This document shows, one piece after another, positions 1-8,925 of a stretch of DNA of 64,000 nt. The stretch spans positions 1,461,501 to 1,525,500 of the forward strand of contig NZ_AP019365.1 of the NCBI RefSeq assembly GCF_033095865.1, in the 5' to 3' direction. The position numbers and the translations under genes are program-made. Origin of the DNA: Pseudomonas sp. KU43P. Lineage in GTDB: Bacteria; Pseudomonadota; Gammaproteobacteria; Pseudomonadales; Pseudomonadaceae. Below the pieces are notes generated by a model. The model had not been told where the DNA came from. It did not search any database and worked only from the letters and a program-made list of their open reading frames with translations. Position 1 is the first letter of the stretch; each line of letters starts with the position of its first letter.

Positions 1-738
1 GCCTTGGTCACTGCTCAGCGTGACGCCATTGCTATCCAGTTTCCCGCCATTGACCTGCCCCTGCACGAAGCGCACGCCGTTGGCCTTGGCCGCCTCGAAC
101 AATTCGCAAACCACGCGGTAGGGGTCGAGAAAATGCCCCGTACGGGGGAAGAACAGGCCACCCAGGATCGACGGGTTCAACTGCGGCGCAGCGTCATGCA
201 CCGCGCCGGCCGACCACATGTCCAAAGGCACACCCTGCTGCTGCATGCGTACACGCAACGCTTGCAGTGCCTGACGCGACTCGGGTCGTTCGAACACCAG
301 CAGCGACCCATCTTCCTTGAACAGGTCGCTGCGCCCGATCGAGCCCAGCAAGCGCTGCCAGGCGCCGAGGCTGCCTTCGTTCAACGCGCGGATGCCGGCC
401 ACGCTACGCTGGAACGGTGCCGGGCGCAGGTTGAGCAGCAGCCGGGTGAACCAGGGCAGGGCCTTGGGCAGGTATTTCCAGTCCAGCCGCAACGGGCCCA
501 TCGGGTCCAGCAGCATGCGCGGCAGGCGTTTGAGGATCGACAGGTCGGCGATGGGGAACACCTGCTCGGTCGCCAGGTGCCCGGCATTGCCGTAGGACGC
601 GCCATGGCCTGGTGCCTGGCGGTCGATCAGCAGCACCCGGCGGCCCTGGCGGGCCAGTTGCAGGGCGCAGGCGACGCCGACGATGCCGGCGCCGACCACG
701 GCGATATCGGTGTCCGCTGAAGAGTGGGCGTCGTGCAT
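1..738 (-). CDS. FAD-dependent D-hydroxyproline dehydrogenase-like oxidoreductase (C-terminus cut by window edge)
   Basis: Only about 246 N-terminal codons are visible; the gene continues past base 1. The protein opens with a Rossmann FAD-binding segment, AVVGAGIVGVACALQLARQG (residues 13-32), followed by LLIDRQAPGHGASYGNAG, typical of DadA-like D-amino-acid dehydrogenases. The ATG at 738 has GGGAAGG as ribosome site and lies 3 bp after the stop of the aldehyde dehydrogenase, so the two are co-transcribed. Next to an epimerase, an imine deaminase and a semialdehyde dehydrogenase, the likely role is oxidation of cis-4-hydroxy-D-proline to pyrroline-4-hydroxy-2-carboxylate. The substrate is inferred from neighbours; the family call is firm. 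Confidence 0.82.
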   Translation of the reverse strand, partial: MHDAHSSADTDIAVVGAGIVGVACALQLARQGRRVLLIDRQAPGHGASYGNAGHLATEQVFPIADLSILKRLPRMLLDPMGPLRLDWKYLPKALPWFTRLLLNLRPAPFQRSVAGIRALNEGSLGAWQRLLGSIGRSDLFKEDGSLLVFERPESRQALQALRVRMQQQGVPLDMWSAGAVHDAAPQLNPSILGGLFFPRTGHFLDPYRVVCELFEAAKANGVRFVQGQVNGGKLDSNGVTLSSDQG

Positions 739-741
739 GCT

Positions 742-2319
742 TCAGCCTTCCCGCTTGCCGTCGAGCAACCGCCGCAGACGCAGCGGGTTGTCATGTCGCA
801 ATGCCTGGGGGAGCAAGCCATCGGGGAAGTCCTGGTAGCACACCGGGCGCAGGAAGCGCAGGACCGCCGCGGTGCCCACCGATGTGCTGCGGGCATCGGA
901 TGTGGCCGGGAACGGGCCGCCGTGGACCATGGCATCGCAGACTTCCACGCCGGTTGGCCAGCCATTGACCAGGATGCGCCCGGCCTTGCGTTCCAGGGTC
1001 GGCAGCAGCGCCCGAGCGCTGTCGAGGTCGCCGTCGTCCAGGTGCAGGGTGGCGGTCAGCTGGCCTTCCAGGTGTTCGGCGAGCTGTCGCACTTGCTCTT
1101 CGGTTTCGCAGGCGACCACCAGCGAGGCGGCGCCGAACACTTCGGCCTGCAGCGCCGGGTCGGCGAGAAATGCATTGGCCTGGGTGACGAACAGCTGCGC
1201 CTGGCACTGGTTGGGGCCCTGCTGCGGCAGGCCGCTGGCGGCCACCTGGGCATGGGCGTTGTCGGCCAGTGCAGCGACGCCAGCGGCGTAGGCGCCGTGG
1301 ATGCCAGGGGTGAGCATGGTCTGCGCCGCGGCTTGGCGCACGTGCTCAGCGGCAGTCGTGATGAAGCGTTGCAATGCCGGCCCCTGGCGGGCGATGACCA
1401 GGCCGGGGTTGGTGCAGAACTGGCCTGCACCCTGGGTCAACGAGGCGACGAAGCCTTGTGCCAGTGCTTCGGCGCGGGCCTGCAGGGCCGCGTCGAACAG
1501 GAACACCGGGTTGATCGAGCTCATTTCCGCATACACCGGGATCGGCTCCGGGCGTGCCTGGGCGGCCTGGCACAGGGCGATGCCGCCGCTGCGCGAACCG
1601 GTGAAGCCGACGGCCTTGATGCGCGGGTCGCTGACCAGGGCGATGCCGACTTCACGGCCCGCGCCATAGAGCAGCGAAAACACCCCTTCAGGCAGCCCGC
1701 ACCGTTTCACGGCGCGGGCCACGGCCTGGCCGACCAATTCGCTGGTGCCTGGGTGGGCGCCGTGGGCTTTCACCACCACCGGGCAGCCGGCCGCCAGGGC
1801 CGAGGCGGTGTCGCCACCGGCCACCGAGAAGGCCAGCGGGAAGTTGCTGGCGCCGAACACCGCGACCGGGCCCAGTGCTACCTTGCGCTGGCGCAGGTCG
1901 GCGCGAGGCAGGGGCTGGCGCTCGGGCAGCCGGTTGTCGACCCGCACATCCAGCCATTCGCCGTCGCGTACCACACGGGCGAAGGTGCGCAGTTGCGTGC
2001 AGGTTCGGCCACGCTCGCCCAGGATGCGCGCCTTGGGCAGGCCGCTTTCGGCCACGGCGCGGTCGATCAGTGCATCGCCGAGCGCTTCGATCTGCTCGGC
2101 GATGGTTTCAAGAAACACCGCTCGTTGTTCGGGCGACGTCTCGCGGTAAGGGTCGAACGCTGCCCAGGCCAGGGCACAGGCCTGGGCCACGTGTTCGCCG
2201 GTGCCGCCGGCGTATGCGGGTTCAAGCGCCTGGTTGGTGGCCGGGTCGATGGCGCGGATGGCTGCTTGGCTGCCGGTCACGGCGCGTTGGCCGATCAGCA
2301 GGTTGCCTGTCAGGGTCAT
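742..2319 (-). CDS. alpha-ketoglutarate semialdehyde dehydrogenase
   Basis: 525 residues, the usual length for the hydroxyproline/sugar-acid branch of the aldehyde dehydrogenase superfamily. Residues [16 protein letters not shown] bind cofactor, EMSSINPVF supplies the general-base region near residue 264, and GQFCTNPG carries the catalytic cysteine near residue 300. It would oxidise 2,5-dioxopentanoate to 2-oxoglutarate, the last step of hydroxyproline breakdown. The frame is open upstream, but ATG 2319 is preferred because AAGGA lies 7 bases before it; the upstream extension is REP DNA. It sits between the imine deaminase and the FAD dehydrogenase, with a REPIN in the gap to the deaminase. 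Confidence 0.9.
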   Translation of the reverse strand: MTLTGNLLIGQRAVTGSQAAIRAIDPATNQALEPAYAGGTGEHVAQACALAWAAFDPYRETSPEQRAVFLETIAEQIEALGDALIDRAVAESGLPKARILGERGRTCTQLRTFARVVRDGEWLDVRVDNRLPERQPLPRADLRQRKVALGPVAVFGASNFPLAFSVAGGDTASALAAGCPVVVKAHGAHPGTSELVGQAVARAVKRCGLPEGVFSLLYGAGREVGIALVSDPRIKAVGFTGSRSGGIALCQAAQARPEPIPVYAEMSSINPVFLFDAALQARAEALAQGFVASLTQGAGQFCTNPGLVIARQGPALQRFITTAAEHVRQAAAQTMLTPGIHGAYAAGVAALADNAHAQVAASGLPQQGPNQCQAQLFVTQANAFLADPALQAEVFGAASLVVACETEEQVRQLAEHLEGQLTATLHLDDGDLDSARALLPTLERKAGRILVNGWPTGVEVCDAMVHGGPFPATSDARSTSVGTAAVLRFLRPVCYQDFPDGLLPQALRHDNPLRLRRLLDGKREG

Positions 2320-2363
2320 GGGGCGTCCTTGGGTGTTGGGTTCGGGAAAGCGGGCCGCTGTGC

Positions 2364-2447
2364 GGCCCATCGCCTGCAAGCCGGCTCCCACATCGGGGCA
2401 TCACAGGTTTCGGTGCTGTGGGAGCCGGTTTGCCGGCGATGGGCTGC
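2364..2447. repeat. REPIN (inverted REP pair)
   Basis: Two REP arms, GCCTGCAAGCCGGCTCCCAC and its imperfect complement, face each other around a 20-25 base spacer. The left arm carries one mismatch to the window consensus (CCTGC for CCGGC). It lies in the gap between the deaminase and dehydrogenase genes of the hydroxyproline cluster. Confidence 0.93.
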
Positions 2448-2462
2448 ACAGCAGCCCCGGGA

Positions 2463-3410
2463 TCAGGCCAGGTTCTGCTCGGCCGACCAGTTGGCGTACC
2501 AGTTGCGGAACAGCGCGTACTGCTGTTCGGCGTAGTTGCGCTGGGCATCGGTGAGTACGTCGGTCTCGTTGAAGTGCAGGCTGTACTCGGTGTCGCCGTT
2601 GAGCACCATCAGGTGCTTGTAGTACAGCACCAGGTCGCAGCCTTCATCGAACGACGACAGCACCGCCAGCGCCGACTCCAGCTCACGGGCCTGGCGGCGG
2701 GCGCGGGCATCGCCCTTGGCCGCCTGCTTGCTCAGGCTCACCAGTTGCAGCACCTCGCGCGGCAGGGCGTTGCCGATGCCGGTGATGGCGCCGGTGGCGT
2801 TGCAGTTGACGAAGCCATGCACCACCTGGGTGTCGACGCCGACCATCAGGGTCACGTCGTCATCCTTGGAGGTGATGTGCTCTGCCGCGTAGCGCAGGTC
2901 GGCGCCGCCACCGAACTCCTTGAAGCCGATCAGGTTCGGGTACTCACGGCGCAATTCGAAGAACAGATCGGCGCGGGTGGCGAAGCCGTAGTAAGGGCTG
3001 TTGTAGATCACTGCCGGCAGTTTCGGCGCGGCGGCGAGGATCGCCGAGAAGTGGTGCTTCTGGGCGATCAGCGAGGCGCCGCGGGACAGCACGCGGGGGA
3101 TGACCATCAGGCCGGCGGCGCCGACCTTGGCCGCATGGGCGGCGTGGGCCACGGCTTCGCGGGTGTTCACCGCACCGGTGCCGACGATGGTCGGAATGCC
3201 GGCGGCCACCAGGCGTGCCACGCCTTCCTGGCGCTCGGCCTCGGTCAACAGCGGCCAGTCGCCCATCGAGCCGCAGTACACCACCGCGCTCATGCCGGCC
3301 TCGATCAGCTCCTGGCCCTTGCGCACCAGGGCGTCGAAGTCCGGTTTGCGGGCGGCGGTGCACGGGGTCATCAGGGCGGGCATGCAGCCGGTGAAGATGT
3401 TGTCGCTCAT
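2463..3410 (-). CDS. lhpC: pyrroline-4-hydroxy-2-carboxylate deaminase (DapA family)
   Basis: 315 residues with the DapA/NAL TIM-barrel pattern. The Schiff-base lysine is K164 in IGFKEFGGG and the catalytic tyrosine is Y136 in AVIYNSPYYGF. GTGAVNTREAV replaces the usual GTGSNST phosphate-loop-like stretch. In hydroxyproline catabolism this family deaminates and dehydrates the cyclic imine to alpha-ketoglutarate semialdehyde. ATG 3410 follows AAGGAG by 8 bases; a GTG three codons upstream overlaps that ribosome site and is rejected. Neighbours are the epimerase upstream and the semialdehyde dehydrogenase downstream. A generic DapA-like aldolase is the alternative, but the context argues strongly against it. 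Confidence 0.88.
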   Translation of the reverse strand: MSDNIFTGCMPALMTPCTAARKPDFDALVRKGQELIEAGMSAVVYCGSMGDWPLLTEAERQEGVARLVAAGIPTIVGTGAVNTREAVAHAAHAAKVGAAGLMVIPRVLSRGASLIAQKHHFSAILAAAPKLPAVIYNSPYYGFATRADLFFELRREYPNLIGFKEFGGGADLRYAAEHITSKDDDVTLMVGVDTQVVHGFVNCNATGAITGIGNALPREVLQLVSLSKQAAKGDARARRQARELESALAVLSSFDEGCDLVLYYKHLMVLNGDTEYSLHFNETDVLTDAQRNYAEQQYALFRNWYANWSAEQNLA

Positions 3411-3464
3411 GGGTGTCACTCCTTGCAGTGTTCAGTCGGGGTTGCGAATAAAAGACCTGGGCCG

Positions 3465-4391
3465 TCAGATGCCCCAGGCAAAGGGATCCTGTTCGTCGAT
3501 CAGCAGGGTGCTGTCGGCGGTCATGTAGGCGCGGCCGGTGATGAATGGGCGAATACGCTCGCCTTCGCGCTGATAGCGGCCGTGGAACTGGCTGCCGGTG
3601 ATGCTCGCCTGGACCCAGGTCTGGCCTTCGGCGAGCTTGCCGTCGGCGGCCAGGCACGCAAGCTTGGCGCTGGTGCCTGTGCCGCAGGGGGAGCGGTCGT
3701 AGGCCTTGCCGGGGCACATGACGAAGTTGCGGCTGTCGGCGTTGGCGTCATCGGCAAACAGCTCGACATGGTCGATCAGGGCGCCGTGCTCGCCAGTGAT
3801 GCCCTGGGCTTCGAGGGCCTTGAGCATGGCCCAGGTGTACTCGGTGAGGGCTTCGCGGTTGTCCAGCTCGATGCGCTGGCCATGCTCGGACACCAGGAAA
3901 AACCAGTTGCCGCCCCAGGCGATGTCGCCGTGAACCATACCGTGGCCGGGCACCTCGACCGGCACCTGCTGGCGGTAACGGTAGGCCGGCACGTTGCCGA
4001 CAGTGACCGCACCGTCTTCATGCAACGTGGCGGTGACCTGGCCGACCGGGGTGTCGATCTTGTGTTCGCCCGGCTGGATCATGCCTAGATGCTGCAGCGA
4101 GGCGACCAGGCCGATGGTGCCGTGGCCACACATGTTCAGGTAGCCGGTGTTGTTGAAGAAGATCACCCCGCAGGTGGCGTCGGCCGACACCGGTGGGCAG
4201 TACAATGCGCCAACCAGCACGTCGTTGCCGCGTGGTTCCAGCAGGCAGGCGCGGCGCCAGTGGTCGTGCAGCTCGCGCAGTTCGTCGCGTTGTTCGGCCA
4301 TGTTGCGGCCTTGAAGGCTGGGGAAGCCTTTCATCACCAGGCGGGTCGGTTCGCCGCCGGTGTGGGAGTCGATGATGTGAACGTGTTTCAT
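3465..4391 (-). CDS. lhpA: 4-hydroxyproline 2-epimerase
   Basis: 308 residues of the proline racemase family. Both catalytic cysteines are present: C88 in NMCGHGTIG and a second one in [13 protein letters not shown]. The pair abstracts and returns the alpha proton, converting trans-4-hydroxy-L-proline to cis-4-hydroxy-D-proline. Family knowledge distinguishes this enzyme from the dehydratase branch, in which the first cysteine is threonine. It is the first enzymatic step of the cluster and is followed after 54 bases by the imine deaminase. ATG 4391 starts [17 protein letters not shown], the standard N-terminus of the family. Confidence 0.93.
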   Translation of the reverse strand: MKHVHIIDSHTGGEPTRLVMKGFPSLQGRNMAEQRDELRELHDHWRRACLLEPRGNDVLVGALYCPPVSADATCGVIFFNNTGYLNMCGHGTIGLVASLQHLGMIQPGEHKIDTPVGQVTATLHEDGAVTVGNVPAYRYRQQVPVEVPGHGMVHGDIAWGGNWFFLVSEHGQRIELDNREALTEYTWAMLKALEAQGITGEHGALIDHVELFADDANADSRNFVMCPGKAYDRSPCGTGTSAKLACLAADGKLAEGQTWVQASITGSQFHGRYQREGERIRPFITGRAYMTADSTLLIDEQDPFAWGI

Positions 4392-4419
4392 GGCATCTCC
4401 GAATCTTTGTGGTTATTGC

Positions 4420-4502
4420 GGGCCTCATCGCCGGCAAGCCGGCTCCCACAATCACTGCGCACGCCGGACCCTGTGGGAGCCGGCTTGCCGGCGATAGGGC
4501 CA
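4420..4502. repeat. REPIN
   Basis: Near-perfect inverted REP pair beginning GGCCTCATCGCCGGCAAGCC and closing GCCGGCGATAGGGCC, between the permease and epimerase genes. Its outer ends differ (CTCAT against ATAGG). Confidence 0.93.
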
Positions 4503-4509
4503 GCAGCCG

Positions 4510-6126
4510 TCACGAAGCCAGTGCAGCCGGGCGCTTGGCTGTGTGCACCTCGTGGCTTGTTTCGCTTTCATCCTCGCCTTCCAGGCGCACCAGGTGAGCC
4601 GGTACCCCGGTGGCAGCGCCCCAGTAGTAGATGCCCAGTGCACAGGCGGCCACGGCAAGGGTGTCGAACGGGTGAGCAAGGACGCCCAGCCCGCCGAAGC
4701 TCCCCAGCCAGGACAACAGGATGGTCACCGCGTAGAAGCCGATCAGCCACGCCGAGGAGCGCACTTGCTGGGCCAGCGACAGGTGTTGAGTGGGCACGAA
4801 GCGGCCGCACAGTAGGTACAACACGAACATCACGATCTGCAGGGCCAGCAACCACGACACGGTGTTCCAGCCGGACCAGTACACGATCAGCGCGGCGATG
4901 ATGAATGACAGCGGGCCGAGCACACCCATGCCCATCACCCGGAACGGGCGCGGCATGTCGGGTGCATTGCGGCGCAGGGCGGCGACGGTGACCGGGGCCA
5001 CGGCGTAGCTCAGTACCAGGGCGGCGGAGACCACGTTGATCAGCGCTTCCCAGGACGGGAACGGCAGGGTCCAGAACACCGACAGGCCGAAGGTCAGCCA
5101 CAGGGCAGGGCGCGGGATGCCGGACTGCTCGTCGATGCGGGTGAAGTACTTGAAGAAGGTGCCGGTCTGCGCCCAGCCGTAGACCACGCGGGGGGTAGCG
5201 TTCATGTAGATGTTGCCGCAGCCGCTGGGCGAGATCACCGCATCGGCCACCACCAGGTAGGCCAGCCAGCCGACGCCCAGGGCCAAGGCGATGTCGCGGT
5301 AGGGCAGGGCCAGCTCCTTGGTGACCGCAGCCCAGCCATTGCTGAGCATTTCGGTCGGCACGCTGCCGAGGAAGGCCAGTTGCAGCAGGGCGTAGATCGC
5401 GGTCGAGAGCAGTACCGAGAGGATCAGCGCAATCGGGATGGTGCGCTGCGGGTTCTTCACTTCACTGGCCACCGAAATGATCGGTGTCAGGCCCAGGTAG
5501 GCGAAGATGATGCCGCCGGCCGACACCGCCATTTCCACGCCGGACAGGCCGAACGGAGCAAACCCCTGGACCTCGAAGTTCTCCGGTTTGAAGAAGGTGA
5601 ACAGCACGCCGATCACCAGCAGCGGCACGATGAACTTGAACACGCTGACCAGGTTGTTGGCCTTGGCGAAGGTCTTCACGCTGCGGTAGTTGAGGAAGAA
5701 GAACAGCCCCAGCAAGGCGAACTGCACCAGCCAGCCAAGCACGGTGGGGTCGCTGGAGCCGGCCTTGGTCAGCCCGGGGAACCAGGCGGCGGCGTATTGG
5801 CGAGAGGCGACCACTTCGATGGCGATCAGGCTGGAAAAGGCGATCAGCGTGATGAAGCCCATCAGGTAGCCGAGCAGCGGGCCGTGGGAATACACCGGGT
5901 AGCGCACCACACCGCCGGCACGCGGCAGGGCGGCGCCAAGCTCGCAGTAGACGATGCCCAGCAGCAACACGGCAAAGCCGCCGAGGAACCAGGAGAGGAT
6001 GCCGGCCGGGCCGGCGATGGCCGACACGTGGCTGGCGGCGAACAGCCAGCCGGAGCCGAAGATGGCGCCGAGGCCGATGAAGGTGAGGTCGAGCAATGAC
6101 AGCTGTTTCTTGAATTTGCCTGACAT
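4510..6126 (-). CDS. APC-family amino-acid permease, probably for hydroxyproline
   Basis: 538 residues with twelve or more hydrophobic helices, starting KKQLSLLDLTFIGLGAIFGS, the first-helix signature of the APC superfamily. The C-terminal 40 residues are hydrophilic. ATG 6126 is preceded by AAAAGGCG, and the open frame beyond it is not needed. It lies directly upstream of the epimerase in the same direction, with only a REPIN between, so it probably imports hydroxyproline for the pathway. Substrate is inferred from context. The stop sits 8 bases from the end of the REPIN. Confidence 0.85.
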   Translation of the reverse strand: MSGKFKKQLSLLDLTFIGLGAIFGSGWLFAASHVSAIAGPAGILSWFLGGFAVLLLGIVYCELGAALPRAGGVVRYPVYSHGPLLGYLMGFITLIAFSSLIAIEVVASRQYAAAWFPGLTKAGSSDPTVLGWLVQFALLGLFFFLNYRSVKTFAKANNLVSVFKFIVPLLVIGVLFTFFKPENFEVQGFAPFGLSGVEMAVSAGGIIFAYLGLTPIISVASEVKNPQRTIPIALILSVLLSTAIYALLQLAFLGSVPTEMLSNGWAAVTKELALPYRDIALALGVGWLAYLVVADAVISPSGCGNIYMNATPRVVYGWAQTGTFFKYFTRIDEQSGIPRPALWLTFGLSVFWTLPFPSWEALINVVSAALVLSYAVAPVTVAALRRNAPDMPRPFRVMGMGVLGPLSFIIAALIVYWSGWNTVSWLLALQIVMFVLYLLCGRFVPTQHLSLAQQVRSSAWLIGFYAVTILLSWLGSFGGLGVLAHPFDTLAVAACALGIYYWGAATGVPAHLVRLEGEDESETSHEVHTAKRPAALAS

Positions 6127-6262
6127 GGGTGCGCCTTTTTGTAGGTTTTGGATAGGCAGGTCTGATGTCACGTGATGCGGCTTTTACGGCCGCACTCTTG
6201 TAGGTATGGGCGGCTTGCGTGGGGCATAGAGTGAACCGGGTGGGGGTGGGGGTTCTTGATGG

Positions 6263-6305
6263 TTTTCTGCAGGGAGGATGACGAAATCGGCACAGTTGCA
6301 GAAAA
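6263..6305. promoter_or_regulatory. interrupted inverted repeat in the permease/araC intergenic region
   Basis: TTTTCTGCA at 6263-6271 and its exact complement TGCAGAAAA at 6297-6305 are separated by 25 bases. The pair lies in the 376-base gap between the divergent permease and AraC-type regulator. A two-site operator for that regulator is possible. The rest of the gap (6127-6262 and 6306-6381) shows no gene and no clear promoter. Confidence 0.35.
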
Positions 6306-6381
6306 AGATGGTGCGCGAACTGGCGCGGTGGATAGGCTGTAGGTCATGCCGGACAAGGGCTTGAGAGATTTACTGACAGGG

Positions 6382-6477
6382 CCGGCCCAATCGCCGGCAA
6401 GCCGGCTCCCACAGGTATCCTGCAAGGCTCGGGTCCGCTGCCGTTAACTGTGGGAGCCGGCTTGCCGGCGATGAGGC
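6382..6477. repeat. REPIN
   Basis: Inverted REP pair with a long spacer of about 40 bases. It lies just upstream of the araC-type gene, so it is in a 5' region rather than between 3' ends, which is less usual for these elements. Confidence 0.92.
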
Positions 6478-6502
6478 GGTAAAGACAATGGAGAGATGAC
6501 CG

Positions 6503-7285
6503 ATGACAAACGAGCCCCTGGCAACCCTCAACCAGCACCTCGCCCAGCACCGCCCCGCCACCCTCGAAGCTCTGCTGGCCAGCGTCTCCCTGCTGCTGCC
6601 GATCCTCGACGCCATCCCCAACGCCGCGATCTTCATCAAGGACCCGGACGCCCGCTACGTGCTGGCCAACACCACGCTGGTCCAGCGCTGCGGCCTCAAG
6701 CGCCTGCAGCCGCTGCTGGGCAAGACCAGCGCCGAAGTCTTCCCGGCGCAGCTGGGCCCCGGCTACACCGAGCAGGATCGCCGTGTGCTGCAACAGGGCT
6801 TGATACTCGAAGACCAGCTTGAACTGCACTTGTACGGCAGCCGTGAACCCGGCTGGTGCCTGACTCATAAGCGCCCGCTGTACAACCCGGCAGGCGAGAT
6901 CATCGGCCTGGTCGGCATCTCCGTCGACCTGCAGTCAGCCGCCGACACCCACCCGGCCTACCAGCGCCTGGCGGCCGTGGACGAGCACATCCGCGGGCAT
7001 TTCCATCAGCCGATCAGCATGGGTGAGCTCACCCGCATCGCGGGCATTTCCGTAGCGCAACTGGAGCGCTACTGCAAACGGGTATTCCACCTGACGCCTC
7101 GGCAGATGATCCACAAGGCCCGCCTGGAGCATGCCCACCGTCTGCTGCACAGCGACCTGCCGATCACCGAGGTGGCGCTACAGTGCGGCTATACGGACCA
7201 CAGCGCGTTCAGCCGGCAGTTCAAGCAGCTGACTGGTTTCACCCCAAGGCAATATCGGCAGGCGACAGCGCCTCAGGTGGGTTGA
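6503..7285 (+). CDS. PAS-domain AraC-family transcriptional regulator
   Basis: 260 residues. Residues about 25-140 form a PAS-like sensor (IPNAAIFIKDPDARYVLANT, then GEIIGLVGISVDLQ). Residues about 160-258 are a double helix-turn-helix AraC domain with ISVAQLERYCKRVF and ITEVALQCGYTDHSAFSRQF. ATG 6503 follows GGAGAG at a workable distance. Divergent from the permease and its hydroxyproline genes, it is the likely pathway activator, sensing a ligand through PAS instead of the usual cupin arm. The last 13 bases overlap the end of the convergent LysR gene. Confidence 0.85.
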   Translation: MTNEPLATLNQHLAQHRPATLEALLASVSLLLPILDAIPNAAIFIKDPDARYVLANTTLVQRCGLKRLQPLLGKTSAEVFPAQLGPGYTEQDRRVLQQGLILEDQLELHLYGSREPGWCLTHKRPLYNPAGEIIGLVGISVDLQSAADTHPAYQRLAAVDEHIRGHFHQPISMGELTRIAGISVAQLERYCKRVFHLTPRQMIHKARLEHAHRLLHSDLPITEVALQCGYTDHSAFSRQFKQLTGFTPRQYRQATAPQVG

Positions 7286-8160
7286 TACAGCGCGCGGGCC
7301 TCGTCGAAACATTGCTCGGCAATCGCCGAGCGCGGTTCGCTGCGTCGCAGCAGCAGGCCCACCGGGCTGTGGATGCTGGCGTCGGTGATGGGGATGATGC
7401 GCAGGTGTTCGCTCAGGTCTTCGAGGCCGAAATGCAGCGGCATCACCGCGCAGCAGACGCCGGCGGTGATGGCCTGGATGAGCTGGAAGCTGGAGTCGCT
7501 TTCCAGCACCGCCATGGGTTCCAGGCCGCGGCTGCGCAAGCTCAGGTCCAGCGACTGGCGGTAGTGCATGCCTTTGCTCAGCAGGCCCAGCGGCAGGTCG
7601 GCCAGCTCGCTCCATTGCAGCTCTGCTGTATCGAGCTGGAAGTGCCGGGTGTCGTACAGCAGGCCCATGGTGGTGGTGCCCAGTTCGATCACTTCGAAGA
7701 AACTGGCGTTGACCTGGTCCAGGTAGCAGATGCCCAGATCGAGCTGGTTGCGGCTCAGGCCGTCCATGATCTGCTCGGTGCTGTGGGTGCTGAGCTGGAA
7801 CTGCAGCTCGGGGTACTTTTCGCGCAGCGGCATCAGCAGGTTCATGGTGTTGAAGCTGGCCAGCGGCACACTGCCCAGGCGCAGGCTGCCGACCACTTGG
7901 CCACGGCAACTGGCGGCCTCGGCCTGCAGGCCGTCATGGGCGGCGAGCAGGGTGCGGGCCCAGGCCAGGATACGCTCGCCGGCTTCGGTGAAGCCTTCGA
8001 AACGCTGGCCGCGCTTGACCAGTACCAGGTCCAGTTCGTCCTCCAGGTTGCGCAGGCGCATGGACAGCGTCGGCTGGGTGATATGGCACAGCGCCGCAGC
8101 CTGGCCGAAGTGGCGGGTCTGGTCGAGGGCGATGAGAAACTTGAGCTGCTTGATGTCCAT
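7273..8160 (-). CDS. LysR-family transcriptional regulator
   Basis: 295 residues: N-terminal winged helix (MDIKQLKFLIALDQTRHFGQ, then ITQPTLSMRLRNLEDELD) followed by a periplasmic-binding-like effector domain. It is divergent from moaB. The gap between them contains a 17-bp motif, GCCATATCGATTGGACG, that recurs only before the molybdopterin oxidoreductase gene 2.8 kb away. The simplest reading is that this regulator controls both promoters. Convergent overlap of 13 bases with the AraC-type gene is clear from the sequence. Target assignment is inference. Confidence 0.87.
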   Translation of the reverse strand: MDIKQLKFLIALDQTRHFGQAAALCHITQPTLSMRLRNLEDELDLVLVKRGQRFEGFTEAGERILAWARTLLAAHDGLQAEAASCRGQVVGSLRLGSVPLASFNTMNLLMPLREKYPELQFQLSTHSTEQIMDGLSRNQLDLGICYLDQVNASFFEVIELGTTTMGLLYDTRHFQLDTAELQWSELADLPLGLLSKGMHYRQSLDLSLRSRGLEPMAVLESDSSFQLIQAITAGVCCAVMPLHFGLEDLSEHLRIIPITDASIHSPVGLLLRRSEPRSAIAEQCFDEARALYQPT

Positions 8161-8230
8161 GAGGAAGCCTGGGGTTGGTTATGGCAGACCTTAACCAAGT
8201 CTGCGATAGATGTCATTGATCGGCCGGTTC

Positions 8231-8268
8231 GCCATATCGATTGGACGCCTTGGCGCAGTGCCTCTAGC
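8231..8268 (+). promoter_or_regulatory. candidate promoter/operator upstream of moaB, copy 1 of shared motif
   Basis: GCCATATCGATTGGACG spans 8231-8247. Its TTGGAC (8241-8246) can serve as -35 and TCTAGC (8263-8268) as -10 with a 16-base gap; moaB starts 32 bases further on. The identical 17 bases occur at 11002-11018. The CCA...TGG core is a partial palindrome, as expected for a LysR-type site. Confidence 0.5.
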
Positions 8269-8300
8269 GTTGCGGCATAGCCCATTCAAGGAGCCACGCC

Positions 8301-8840
8301 GTGCGCGTCAAACCCGATGCGGTCTTCGTACCGCTCAACATCGCCGTGCTGACTGTCAGCGATACCCGCAGTTTCGACAACGATACCTCCGGCGAACTGC
8401 TGGCCAACCGTTCGGTGCAGATCGGCCATCGCCTGGTGGCGCGGGTGCTGCTCAAGGACGACCTGTACAAGATACGCGCCCAGGTTGCGACCTGGATCGC
8501 CGACGACAAGGTACAGGTGGTGCTGATCACCGGCGGCACCGGCTTTACCGGGCGTGACAGTACCCCGGAAGCGGTGCAGTGCCTGTTCGACCGGCATATC
8601 GACGGTTTTGGCGAGCTGTTCCGGGCGCTGTCGATTCTCGATATCGGTAGCTCGACCGTGCAGAGCCGGGCCTTGGCCGGTATGGCCAACGGTACCCTGG
8701 TGTGCTGCCTGCCAGGCTCGACCGGGGCTTGCCGTACGGCGTGGGAGGGGATTCTGGCCGAGCAGTTGGATGCGCGGCACATGCCCTGCAATTTTGTGAA
8801 GCATCTGAAGCCGATCCAGCCCTGCGAGAGTCGCGGTTGA
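8301..8840 (+). CDS. moaB: molybdenum cofactor biosynthesis protein MoaB
   Basis: 179 residues of the MogA/MoaB family. LTVSDTRSFDNDTSG near residue 16 and VLITGGTGFTGRDSTPEA in the middle are the molybdopterin-binding loops; VCCLPGSTGACRTAWEGIL follows near residue 140. It takes part in molybdopterin adenylation or assembly in the cytoplasm. The start is GTG at 8301 with AAGGAG 7 bases before it. Its neighbours are moaA and a molybdopterin oxidoreductase, so this copy probably serves that enzyme rather than general cofactor supply; no moaC, moaD or moaE lies nearby. Confidence 0.93.
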   Translation: MRVKPDAVFVPLNIAVLTVSDTRSFDNDTSGELLANRSVQIGHRLVARVLLKDDLYKIRAQVATWIADDKVQVVLITGGTGFTGRDSTPEAVQCLFDRHIDGFGELFRALSILDIGSSTVQSRALAGMANGTLVCCLPGSTGACRTAWEGILAEQLDARHMPCNFVKHLKPIQPCESRG

Positions 8841-8847
8841 CTGCGCT

Positions 8848-8924
8848 GGCCCTATCGCCGGCAAGCCGGCTCCCACAGGTACCGCGCAAACCCTCGTGGG
8901 AGCCGGCTTGCCGGCGATAGGGCC
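8848..8924. repeat. REPIN
   Basis: Inverted REP pair, arms GGCCCTATCGCCGGCAAGCC and complement, filling nearly the whole gap between the convergent 3' ends of moaB and the bestrophin-like gene. Confidence 0.95.
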
Positions 8925-8925
8925 C

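Noticed and set aside
4..4088. Long plus-strand open frames opposite the hydroxyproline genes
   Set aside because: They are antisense to genes with clear family motifs, have no ribosome sites and give unnatural His/Gln/Arg-rich protein. They are products of high G+C codon bias.
6286..6300. Possible sigma-54 promoter (GGCACAGTTGC) before the araC-type gene
   Set aside because: The GG and GC are 7 bases apart rather than the required 10.
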